Assembly: GCA_001600455.1 (NCBI GenBank)
Contig: BCKC01000009.1
Location: 1,736,001-1,800,000, forward strand
Source: Endocalyx cinctus
Taxonomy: Eukaryota; Ascomycota; Sordariomycetes; Amphisphaeriales; Apiosporaceae
Direction of reading: 5' to 3'
Length of the DNA: 64,000 nucleotides
Within the stretch, counting starts at the first letter, position 1. Each line of letters opens with the position of its first letter. The notes beneath the pieces were generated by a model, which made no database searches, was not told where the DNA came from, and saw only the letters and a list, made by a program, of their open reading frames with translations. Below, in pieces: positions 1 through 10,858 of the stretch. The position numbers and the translations under genes were made by a program.

Positions 1-1
1 G

Positions 2-130
2 GCTCATCACGATCTTAAGCTTGGAGATAGGGTGTGGGCTAATGGTGATTACATCTTTGGGTATAATGGGATAAGTGCTGAGTTGGAGAAGTTGGAAGCG
101 GAGAAGGAGAAAGAACAAGATGAGGCTTGA
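2..130 (+). CDS. 3' end of an unidentified gene (partial)
   Basis: Reading frame 2 is open from the left edge to a TGA at 128-130 and gives 42 residues, starting AHHDLKLGDRVW and ending in a charged Glu/Lys tail (KEKEQDEA). The clean frame and the sequence change after the stop support a C-terminal exon of a gene entering from the left. The start lies outside the window. I do not recognise the family. The LKLGDRVWANGDYIFGYNG stretch looks like a folded beta-rich segment rather than chance translation. Confidence 0.45.
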   Translation, partial: AHHDLKLGDRVWANGDYIFGYNGISAELEKLEAEKEKEQDEA

Positions 131-904
131 AGTGATATTGAGACGTTACGAGTTATAGATGGATAGATTTCTTATGGGCCACTCTGCTCTACCTGTATAA
201 AATTATATATACCAAGAAGATATTTTCGCTACTCAATAGATTTGGTTATTCGACACATGAAAAGCAACAACATTACTAGTATGCGTGTAGGAGACTCAGT
301 GTTTTGCATCTTCAATTTCAACGTTCACAACTTTACATATGCACCTCCCGCATTGCACGAAAGGCGGGGTTCTAAATTGACTATATGTGATATAGCACCA
401 TTTCCTAGACTTGCTACTCAGCCGACACAAGTATAACGTTGCAGTGGCTGTCATGCAGCTCGAAGATCTCGCCCTTCGTTCTAAGTTAAATCCTGTTGAT
501 AAGAACTGTCCAATGGTCGAGTTGGAGTCCTTTATCGCTTAAGCATATCAATTACAATTATTTCACTATGCATGATGGACGGCGTACTTTGCTTTTACTT
601 TTTTTTTCTTCTCTAATATTCTTCTTTATCTCTCCCATCTAGGTGCTTCAGGTGCTTCTAGGAAATGGGATATATATGAAATCCTTAAATGCTAATTTTT
701 GATTACTTTTCCGATCCCCGAAATTTTTCGTGGTCTATGCCTTAGATGCCTCTACTATTGAACAGACAAGAAGGAAAGTACTATGTCCGAATCTCCATCT
801 TGACATCTCCTATCCAGAGCCGATGAGACTTTTGGAGGATACTTTTTTCCCCTTCACGGGAAAAGAGAAGAAGGAATACCAGAGAATATTTGTTTTTGAA
901 CAGC
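131..904. other. intergenic, no gene seen
   Basis: This is the shared 3' flank of the partial left gene (+) and the aminotransferase (-), which converge. It contains a T-rich tract near 598-612 and short chance ORFs with no family resemblance. I see no RNA gene. Confidence 0.5.
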
Positions 905-2285
905 TTAATCCATTTGATCAACCGACTGTGCACTGCCATTCGTCTTCCCGGCCTGACCAGCAACCTTCGTACCGTCCTCCTCCGAGACGACGACGCACCA
1001 GCCGAACTCGTCCTTGACTTTTCCGAGCTGGATGGACTTGATCTGCGTCAGCAGACGCGTGCAGATAGGGCCCGCCTCCTCCTGGCTGTCGGGGATGTAG
1101 GTGATGAGCTCCTCCTTCCCGTCGGGCGTCGAGAAGCGCGCGTTCTTTCCTTCCGGGCCCGACGAGATCGATTGCGCCGAGGCGGGGTCGAAGCGTCTTC
1201 TGATGGAGCGGATCGGCACGAGCGCCGCCGCCGTACCGGCCGCCATGACTTCCGAGAAGATCGGTAGCTCGGCGTATTTGATCTACTCGCAACGGTCAGC
1301 CTCGAGATATCATGGAATGATAATATATTAACCTGAGGAAAATGAAATTGAGGAAATACTTACGGATCGTCTCTCCACTTTCCAACCAAAGCTCTTTCCG
1401 ATATCAGTTATGCTGTCCGCCGTCACGCTCTGAATAACGTTCTTCGAATCAGGAACGACCAAGGTGACGTTATCGCCGTCGACGACGGCGCCGATGAAGC
1501 CGCTGGTGCTAAACTCGTCGATCTCGGAGTGGGTAGCGCTGTCGAGGTGCAAGGTAATACCGAAACCCTCGGTCCGAGCCTTATCGCTCCACCTGAGGAC
1601 GGGGGCGTAGTTCCCGCCGACCTTGGCGCTACCCACGCCGTTGGGGGCGGCGCGGTCGAAGTCGTCGAGGATCAGGCCTTTAACCGGGTGCGCGCCGTGG
1701 TAGACGCCGGTAGGCATGACGAAGACGCAGAACATGTACTCCTCGGGCGGGGAGAGGCCGAGCTGGGCGCTCGAGCCGTACAGCTGGGGCCGGATGTACA
1801 TGGCCGCGCCCGTCTCGTGGGGCGGGACGAACTCGGCGTTGAGCGAGACGGCCGCCTTGACGGCGTCGACGAAGGTCTCGACCGGCACCGGCGGCACCGA
1901 TATGTACTCGGCCGAGTGCTGCAGCCGCTTGGCGTTGCGGTCGGGGCGGAAGATCTGGACGTCGCCCGAAGGCGTGCGGAAGGCCTTCAGCCCTTCGTAG
2001 GCTTGCTGGCCGTAGTTTAGACCGGGGGCCATACCGTGGATCCGGATGTACGGGTCGGCGACGAACTTGAGCGGGGTCCATTTTCCGGTCTTCTGTGAGT
2101 AGTGCGATTCAATGTGTCCGTTGACTAGTGGCAGGTGAGTCAATACAACGTCTTCATGACTTAGGTAGTTATAAGAAAGTACAATATAATTTGATAAACT
2201 GGACCTAATTCTTACCTTCGCGTACCATGAATCCAACGTCAGACCAGTCAATGGTATTTACTGGTGGGGGAGGAAACTTGGCCAT
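905..2285 (-). CDS. branched-chain amino-acid aminotransferase
   Basis: Class IV PLP aminotransferase that interconverts Leu, Ile and Val with their 2-oxo acids, the last biosynthetic and first catabolic step. Model: complement(905..1282, 1364..2124, 2216..2285), 402 residues. Exon 1 encodes MAKFPPPPVNTIDW and ends CGAAG|GTAAG; exon 2 resumes VNGHIESHYS; the last intron is GTAAGT to TAG before IKYAELPIFSEVMAAG. Visible hallmarks are GLNYGQQAYEGLKAFR, RPDRNAKR, and the lysine in SAKVGGNYAP, the expected PLP Schiff-base residue. The protein ends QSVDQMD. There is no clear mitochondrial presequence, so a cytosolic form is likely, though an alternative upstream exon cannot be excluded. The central coding part is markedly more GC-rich than its flanks. 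The family also includes TOXF-like enzymes of secondary metabolism, but the context here is housekeeping. Confidence 0.93.
2136..2142. promoter_or_regulatory. TGAGTCA, possible CpcA/Gcn4-type site in intron 1 of the aminotransferase
   Basis: A perfect TGAGTCA (TGASTCA, the cross-pathway control element of fungi) lies inside the first intron (2125-2215) of the branched-chain aminotransferase. This gene class is commonly under general amino-acid control. The match is seen directly; its function is inferred, and a 7-mer can occur by chance. Confidence 0.3.
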
Positions 2286-3626
2286 TGTGAGAGAGATCTT
2301 GCGTTTTTCTTTTAGAACTTGAACGCTGAACTATGTACAACTGGAGGCTTAAATCTCGAATTTAAATTTATATAAAGATGTTTTATGTATAAAGAGATAG
2401 GAATTGTTTAATTAGTCCTCGTATCCTGAACGTGACTTGGTAAGATATTTATTTACCTAACGTCAACTCATTTCATTAGTACAAGGTCATCACATCACTC
2501 TTACTTTTACCCTGGCGTCACCTGTCTTTTCTTTTTTTTTTTTTTTTCTTCTTAAGCGCCGGTCATCGGCAGTTTTAATCACAAAAATAAATAAATAAAT
2601 AAGTTTCCACTGCAAAACCGTTAAGCTATTAAAGTACCTGATAATGGCTTATCTGATGAAGAACGAATGTATAAAACGGATAAAACGGATACCTTCTTAT
2701 CGTTAAGAATTATATTCCTGTTGGATTGTGGTTTAAATCCATAATTTGAAGCCAAGCTCCGATAAACGGTATGGACGGGTTTTATAGAGTTTCACGGAAA
2801 TCTTAGTCGCAGATATACACCCAGATAAACCCACCTCACGCCCTCCCGGTCGCTAATAAATCATAGTCAGACGGGCATAGAACGGTTATATCTTTACACT
2901 TACTGCCCAGCTGCCGTAACATTCTAAAGGGCGTACACACTGATCCTACTGTAGTGAGTGCGGATACAGAGTTGAATCTTGAGTTGAGAATATTACTTAT
3001 TCAAGTTTATCACGGAAAATCAAACTTTGACAAAGATATCATACAAAATATTCATATAGCGCAGAAGGGGGTACTCCGTAATCTAATCAATACAGCATAT
3101 TTACTTTTCTCTTCCGACCGTTTGCACTTCTTCCGTCCTCACCATACCCATATCTAATTCAGACATTCGTGAGAACATCCGCAATGACCTAGCCTAGCCG
3201 ATTTCCAGACCTGGTCTGAATCTCGTTCGCCGTCTTTGCCAGATATGGACTTCTCTATCAGACTTGAATAGACGAAAAACAAAGTAAAGGAGAGATTTCT
3301 GAAAAGGAAAAAGAGCACATCGTTACGTGCTCTAAATCAAATGCATAGTAAACGGTACAAAAGAGGAGGGGAGGTTCCGGTATGATTGATCTCGTTTCGA
3401 ACAGAGAATCAATATTTTAGGGTAAAAGTTGAGGTGCCTCCTGTGCAAACCATCAAACGCGAATAACGAGCAATATAACCCTGGCTTCTAATAATCCAAC
3501 GCCTAAACACCTATTCCTCCGAAACCCATATGCCGTAACGCCGTATGCGGGTATCTATCGTGTATTGGCGGCTGCCGCGAGTCGATCAACTACGGACTGC
3601 TTATAAGCTTTATCCAGCTTTTCTTC
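2286..3626. other. promoter side of the aminotransferase, no gene seen
   Basis: 1.3 kb lies between the start of the aminotransferase and the 3' end of the trehalose gene. A long pyrimidine/T tract at about 2526-2550 sits roughly 250 bp upstream of the aminotransferase ATG. The chance ORF at 2954-3157 has no recognisable features. One copy of TACTCCGTA lies at 3072-3080. Confidence 0.5.
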
Positions 3627-6613
3627 CTAAGAAAGCCGGGCTAACTTTTGCAGAGTCACGAGAACGCCTAGCCATATCACGTTAGAAATATCATCAGCTA
3701 AGGGAAGGAAATTCATTTAACTTACCACTGACACCTTGGGTTAAAGTGGCTGTGGCAACCGTGTTTCGGCTGCCGGAACTGACAGTCACAACTCGCTCCA
3801 CGTGCTTATCGGCGTGTAGGTCGTTAGCCCACTTGAAAACTTTCTCGTCCTCGCGGCCGTCTCCGATCACCATCATGAAGTCGATGGCATCCTTATCCGA
3901 TTCGGCCGATTCAGCTTTCATATCTTCGTATATCTGACTTGCCGCAGTTTCTTTGGTCCAGTCAATCGGCTCGACTACAACGCAACCGTCGAGCTGCGTA
4001 GCATGGACCCGTTGCTTCTCGCACGATTCATTGATATGTCCGGTCCAATCGCTAGCCTGACGTTCGGCCATTGCGAAGCCTTCGGCATCCTTGTAGTGAA
4101 AGACAATCGAGCATCTGCGCTCCTCAATCTCTGCACCAGGCGTGCGCTCCAAATAATACTGAAGAATGCTTTTCACAGATTCTTTCCAAGAGGATACTTT
4201 GTCATGGTCGGCGATTTCGGTCCATGTGCCGTTGCCGGCCTTCTTGATGAAGCATCCATTCTCAGCAATCAGGCCCAAGTTAGGGACCAGGCGAAAGAGT
4301 CGTTCTAATTCTTCTGGTCTGCTGCCCGACATAACATAAACCGTGTTGCGAGCATCGTCAACAAGATCATTCAGCACACTCAGAGTACGCTATAATCGTG
4401 TTAGTGAGGTAGACTAAATTGCAAAAATAATTGTCTCGTACGTACCTGGTGATTCATAGGAATGTATCCATTCATGAAGCCCGCGGGGATCAGGGTACCT
4501 TCAAGATCTAGAAGGAAAAGACGGCGACGACCTTCGCTGTATTGCTGAGTCAGGGTATTCAGATTTAACCGAGGCACAGAGGTCTGGTCATGTCGGTGTT
4601 GTACGTCATAAGCCTGGTCAAGATGAGACAAGTATGTGGTAAACCAGTGCCCGCCAGTATGATGACGAACAACTTCACGAAGGGAGGTCCAGCGAGAGGC
4701 TTTCTCTTCATCTGACATCTCGACTGCTTTTTTGATCGCCTCGGCACACTTTCGAGAGTGCCAGGGGTTCACCGATAGTTCCTTGCCTCCAAACAGGGAT
4801 GATGTTCCTGTAAATTCGGACAAGATCAAGGACCCATGTTTACCCTCAAAAGCCTCACCGTCCTGACAGACGATGAATTCGTGCGACGTCAAATTCATGC
4901 CCTCGCGTTGGCTGGTAATCATAAGAGCATCGGCAATCGTGAGGAGTGCAAGATATTGGGGATAGGCTATGTCTTGCTTCAGGTATACAACAGGTTGATA
5001 GGCGAGGTCAGCCCACGCTGAATTGACTCTTGTAACAATATCACCAACAGTGGCATCGAGGGTGCTCTTCTCACTCGTAGAAAGCGCGACTTGTATAAGT
5101 ACGATCTTACCTCTCCACGAAGGATTCTGGTTAAGAAACAATTCGAAGGAGAGGAGCTTCTGGCGCACACCGCGAACGTGATCAAGCTTGTCCCGAGCCA
5201 CGATGACCTTCTTGTCCTTATATCGGTCTTTCAAGATGTCAATCCATCTCTGCACTTCCGGGTCGCGACGATGAAGGTCAAGGTTGACCGGGTCGATACC
5301 AATGGCATGGTTCATGACATTTACAAACCGGTCTTCCAATTGGATACCGTCGTGGGTTGCCTCCACGGTAAGAAGCCGGCTACAGGTTTGTAGAAAGTGT
5401 CGGGTATATTCGGGGATTTGAAAACCGATCAAATTGGCGCCGAGCATGCCTTCAAGAAGCTCTTTTCGGACAGCGAGACATCTGAATACTTCGGAGGAGG
5501 GGAAAGCCACGTGCAGAAACAGGCCAATCTTGGCATCTGGCAGCTTTTTGCGTATCATGCCAGGGACCAATAGTAGGTGATAGTCATGGATCCATATGGT
5601 ATCGCCTCGTTTCCAGTTCTTTACGATCTTATCCGCAAAAGCTTGGTTGAGATTTACATAGAACTTCCAGGAATGATCTTCGTAGGCCTTGCTCTTGGGG
5701 TTATCGGGGATCTGGTAGTGGAAGACTGGCCATAAAATTTGTTTGCAGAAGTGCAGATAATGGCCATCGAAGTCCTTATCCGAACAGAAAACGGGATACA
5801 TGTTGAACTCGGTCACGAGTCGATCTTGGATATCATCTTTTTGCTGAGTGCCCTCGAGAGCATCCGTAGGCATACCCAAGGTTCCTACCCAGGTGAATTC
5901 GCCCGTAGTACCATCTCGTGCCGCAGCTTCCGCCGCATTCCTCAGGCCGGCATTGCCTTGATCAGCGTTGACAATGCGCCAATCGGCGTTCGCAAAGACC
6001 CTGTCATGACTATCGCTTCGGGCGGCGCGAGGTTGGGTGATACCTTGTCTTCCGAGCTCTCGTGCCTTTTCAAGGGTTCTAGGATGATCTAACAGGGAGG
6101 GAGGGGGAGGAGAACTGGCCCGCGACTTAGGCTGGTGGCTCAGACTGCCCCATCTTGGGGAATCCTGTATGGATGGACCTCTAAATGAATCATGATCGGG
6201 GGCGGGAACGCGGAAACCATCCTCGTTGTCGAATAAACAATCTTCGGGCAATTTCCCATCGCTTTCGGGCGTGAGGGGAGGTGTATTAGGAGGGTGGGGC
6301 GTAAAGAGGCTAGGACGTGTGTCGATAACTGGTCGCTGAGGTTTAGGTTTCTGGAAAGTGTGACGACGACTCCGACGTGAGCCCGCGCCGGGTAAGCTGA
6401 AATATACTGTTTTTGGAAGAAACCTGGGCGGAGATCAATGTTAGTTGCGATATTAATTTCTCCATTGACATTAACACATATTCAAAGCTTGCTTGCGCCG
6501 ACTTTTAATATATTGTAACAGAGTTTACCAATTGTTCCTCTAGGCGTAAATTATGTTGCAATTGAATAATATTAGAGGGTTATTACTTACAGTGTAGCTA
6601 AAAAAATAGTCAT
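3627..6613 (-). CDS. TSL1: trehalose synthase complex regulatory subunit (Tsl1/Tps3-type)
   Basis: Model: complement(3627..3667, 3726..4389, 4446..6423, 6591..6613), 901 residues. A 23-nt first exon supplies MTIFLAT, and exon 2 continues LFLPKTVYFSLPG, the typical start of fungal Tps2/Tsl1-family proteins. After a disordered Pro/Ser/Arg-rich linker comes a GT20 trehalose-6-phosphate synthase-like domain (about 130-610; WIHDYHLLLVPGMIR, REGMNLTSHEF), then a HAD trehalose-phosphatase-like domain (about 635-890). The HAD nucleophile motif reads DLEGTL where active phosphatases have DYDGTL, and the GT20 motif expected as DRLDYIKG reads DKLDHVRG. Both point to a catalytically silent scaffolding subunit rather than Tps1 or Tps2. 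In yeast, Tsl1 and Tps3 stabilise and regulate the cytosolic complex. The last 13 codons come from a separate small exon ending TLQKLARLS. Confidence 0.9.
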
Positions 6614-7560
6614 GGTGGGCAACCTGGACAGACAAGGGCCGGAATCAATTTGAGGATCAATATGCAGGTGGAATCAAGCACTATAATGCTGATTGGGTGA
6701 GGGTATGAATCGAGTCTCAAACTGGCAAATAGACCAATGTAGGTAAGCAACTGGATAGCTATTAAATGTGTTGGATCGCCAATAATATATAGCTAGTATG
6801 CATGAAGAGCACATCCACAACAACCAGCTATATGATAATGGCAAGAGAAGATAGCCACTACAATAAAGAATGTTGCAGCAATTGAAGAGGTTTTTTTTTT
6901 TTTTTTTTTTTTTTTTCTTGGCGGGCGAGAACCAATTTGGGGTTGTTTGGTTTCAACTTGGGAGAGAGGAAGAGATAGGTAGAGAAAAGTGTCGTCGGGA
7001 ATTTTCCTAACGACGTGCGCTTTGGAAGGGCCTTAACAATAAAAGGTAAAAAAGGGAAGCTGACTGGAAAGAAGAAAAACTAGGGATGATTCAGAGCTAT
7101 CTACCTAAGTAGTGTTCAGAAGCCAAGGATAAGAAAAAAAGACGTTGGAGTCAGTTAAGCTGGGAAGGACGGATAGCTTCAATAGCTGGTAAACTTGTTA
7201 CTACCCGAGACGGCATCCCTAAAAACAAAGTGAATGTAAGAATCAAAGTTGATGTCAGTCAGCGAATTGCAAAGTGTGAGACAAGGAAAAAAAAAAAAAA
7301 ACGTAATGTATATAATAATGATGATAATAATAACAACAACAGCCTTAAAAGGTACCCTACATTAAGGAAAGATCGAAACTTAAAAAAAAAGAGTACTTTT
7401 CAATAAGCAACTAAACTTAGAATTTATCACTTCACTTAAACATAAGAAGTTAGACAGGCTTAGTAGGTACTGTAATATGGTATACGTATGTAAAGGTACA
7501 CCTATGTCACCTATAATAAGCTGTGCGACAGAGCTGAAGTAACGGCCGGTTTACTGTACA

Positions 7561-7583
7561 GGGGAGGGGAGGGGAGGGGAGGG
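7561..7583 (+). repeat. G-tract repeat, potential G-quadruplex
   Basis: Five G runs separated by single A residues: four GGGGA units followed by GGG. This fits the G3+N1-7 pattern of intramolecular G-quadruplexes with minimal loops. It lies about 950 bp upstream of the trehalose-complex gene ATG. Confidence 0.7.
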
Positions 7584-8097
7584 AATTAATGCTAAAACAG
7601 CAAAAAAAGATGTGCCACAAAAATATCAAAATAAAAATCTTAGGACAAAAAAACGTGGGAAAGTCCCTTTACTTACGTCATAGCCAATTTATACCCGCGT
7701 TAATATCACTATGGGGAGCTGAGACACTTTCCAAAATGGTTTCTTTATTAACTCGTCCCTCGATAAAAAAAGAAGAGATCAAAAAACCTCACGTTGGCCT
7801 AAAGAGGATTCTCAGAGATCAGCCTTAAATTAGAACCTTGCCAATAACTGCGAAATTGCAATTCGTCATAATTAAACAAACCTTCTTCTTCTTCGTCAAA
7901 CGTCAAACATCAACCCCGGTACGTAGGCTGATTATTCCTTTCAAAAGGATTGTTGTCCAAACATATATACATATAAGAAGTTATCTGTATGTATTATGAT
8001 GATCGTAATGAATAGGTTATGTTACTTTCCGTAATCTCGAAATGTACGTCATGGAGGCTTAAAAAAAGAGCACAAGTACAATTGCGACTTCGTAAGA

Positions 8098-8121
8098 AAG
8101 AGAGAGAGAGAGAGAGAGAGT
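8098..8121 (+). repeat. GA microsatellite
   Basis: A simple run of about eleven AG/GA dinucleotides in a non-coding stretch. No association with a gene boundary is visible. Confidence 0.8.
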
Positions 8122-10858
8122 AATCAAAGTCAGAGAGTGTAATGAACCACCTTAATATCTGAACGATCCCGGATGTTTCAAAATCCTCATCAATACTTGG
8201 GAAACAACAGCTTTTACTATTGAGACATAAATAGTAGGTATCCCTCTACCGTTGGGGATGTTTTGTTCCGGGCGAACGAGTGAAGTCAGAAAAGAGAGAG
8301 CTCGAGAAACTTCCGTCAATCGCAGCCCTAAAAGTAGATCGAAGAAACTGGGGCTCCTTCTGGTGGATTCTCTCGACAATGTTGATCCGAAATACTTTTT
8401 ATTATTCGCTCAATCAATCAATCCTGTTTTTATTGTCCTCAATTACAGGAGGTTTAGGTCCGTAGCAAATAAAAATTTAAAGAAGGCTGAGGCGATTGAT
8501 TATAAGCAATCAATAACACCCATGGGCGTATGCACCACTAAAATATATGCATCGTCGTTAAGAGAGAGGCATCGGGTCAAAGTATCAATGAAGGACGGAT
8601 GTAATCTTGGCCACGTTTCCAGAGTTTTCCAGACACGTCCTTGCTAATCTCACGGCAAACTTTGCACGATAGGAGAAGAGGAATACAGTCAGATTATGCG
8701 TAATTCGAATTTCCTATCGCGACGCTAGAATCGCTTGAATCCAGCCCTGAAACAAAATCGCTGCTTTATCCTTCCGATACTGTCCGTTAGCACCCGACCT
8801 GGCAAGCCTAACGGCTAATAAACACCGCGGGTAGAGGGTAGATTCGACACACGAATCCCCGGGTCTGTTTGGTACCTTAATCCGTCGCAGTATTTGTGTA
8901 CTGATTCTTATATGGTAATACCCAAGCGTTTAAAAAAGCACTCGTACAAGTTGCCTAGACCAAACCGTTGCGACGCATCGCGAAGCGTGGGATGATTCGA
9001 AGTCGTGATTTGCCAGATCCCTCGAGCCCCATCTACCCCAACAACCTAAACGACCGAGTCTTCTAACCCACCCGATTAGAGCTGGAACGGTGACTAACGC
9101 GAAATGTTAAGCTTCGATTCCTTAGATTCCTAATATGTAGCGTCAGCCCTTACTTAGTGGTTGGTTACCTCTTCTGCTGCTGCTGTAATGCACGATAGTT
9201 TGCTATTTGATTTACTCATGTCTATTCGTCTCTGGCTGACTCTTCTTTACTGATCTCCATCGCCGTACCACTAGAAATATCGAAGTTAACCCACTCAATT
9301 CAAATAAGGCGAAATTATCATAGCTGATGGTGATATTGACTTCCTCGTAAGATAGAAAAAGATACACTAGAAATGAGCAATGTACATAGGTATTGTGTTA
9401 TAGTTACAATTGCTTCCCCGCCAATTAATTGGAGCTGATAGAGACGTCAGGACCCATTCAGCCATTCTAGTAACACAGAGACCAGGGAGAGGATCGCAGC
9501 AAATCATCGTCAGTGGTATAAATCGAATTGGAGGTGCATATCTGTCAGGATCCAGGCTCATATTAAGGCAAACTCTAAGAATGATTTACTTAGCTAACTT
9601 GCCTCGATCATAGGTTGTCCTAGTTTTCGATTCGTTACTTAGCGTCGAAAACTAGCTGCAACTTCAACGTTAAGTACAGTACACTATAATAGCTAGATCC
9701 AACTTTGAGAATGCAAGCTGGATATTTACTACCAAAAAAAAAAATCCAAAGGATGAGATAGTTCCCAGCTTGATGGGCCCCCTTCTATTTCACCACCATA
9801 CAGTAAGTCATTAGACTGATCGAATACGAACGCGCTGAAGCTTGAAGTAGGATACACAAGCTCGCTCAGCTCAATAGATTCTGGAGCTTCGAATTGAAGT
9901 CATTATGACATAGCCGTAACAAGATTGTGGGAAAGTTTTGATGGTACAACGAGATCAACATTTATCTGGGGAATCAATTTAAATCTCCTTGCCGGCGTTC
10001 CCGCTTTCTCGGTCTCAATGGCTAGAAAGATGAAAAGAGATCGAGTGAGCAAATACGGTGAAAATTTCGATGAAACTGTTTGTACACAAACAATGCCGAT
10101 CTCACCAGCACAATTGTAATTCGTTTTACTTATATATATCCTATCTAATATATTTTGCTTCAAGATATACCGTACGTAAGAAGGGAATCTTCGGTAGATA
10201 CATCTCTAGTCTACCGAGTATCCAAAATGACGAATTAGGACAAGTTTTTCAGATACTACCTACAGTACAGTATTATGTACGACTTGAGAATTCCACCGAG
10301 CATGTACACAACTTAACATAACTCTAATGTGAAAGAATACCCTCCCAGGACCACCAACTCGGCTTGAGTGCCGAGATGTTAATTGTTGTACGTAAGGAAG
10401 GTGTATACACCCCGCCAGCCCACGCAGCCCGCCATCTGCAGGAACGGCCCGAGGTCACAAGGATTTAAATAGGTTAGTGGATTAGGTAGTCCCCTAGTTA
10501 CAGTTACTTGGATAGCTAGCGTCCCAGCGTGCCTAGCGTGTTGGTATCGCCAACTCAGGGCCAAAAGCTTAGGTGAACAATTTCGATACAATAGGAACGT
10601 ATCAATTGAAGGCTTCACAAGTTACAACATACCCCTACTTAGGTAGGCAGGGCCTCAACACAATTTTTCTATGACGCAAGAGGATTCATGTTCTTAGGTT
10701 GGGAATTTATTCCTCCAATTCGTTGCTTCTAATTAAAGGCGTAACAGCTCAGCCTCGAGGATCGGCGGCAGGAATACTGTATTAGCCCAAACGACATCAT
10801 CGCATATATTTTTATTCTTCGTTTTGAGTATTACAGAGCTGAGGTGAGAACGCATAAT

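Larger units (their letters stand above)
6614..10858. other. 4.2 kb gene-poor stretch upstream of the trehalose gene
   Basis: No coding region could be supported on either strand. The stretch holds the upstream region of the trehalose gene, a 22-23 nt T run at about 6895-6916, an A run near 7290, a five-fold GGGGA-type G tract at 7561-7583 and a GA microsatellite at about 8098-8121. The largest ORFs, for example 8252-8647 (+), have no domain, signal or coherent composition. A non-coding transcript cannot be excluded from sequence alone. Confidence 0.5.

Noticed and set aside
1529..2020. 163-codon plus-strand ORF opposite the aminotransferase
   Set aside because: Shadow in a GC-rich exon; the minus strand carries all family motifs.
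2558..2570. CCG-N5-CGG palindrome upstream of the aminotransferase as a Leu3-type site
   Set aside because: Leu3-like factors favour CCG-N4-CGG; the five-base spacer makes this a weak candidate.
8252..8647. 131-codon plus-strand ORF in the long gene-poor stretch
   Set aside because: No ordered segment, motif or splice continuation, and the overlapping minus ORF is equally plausible, so probably chance.
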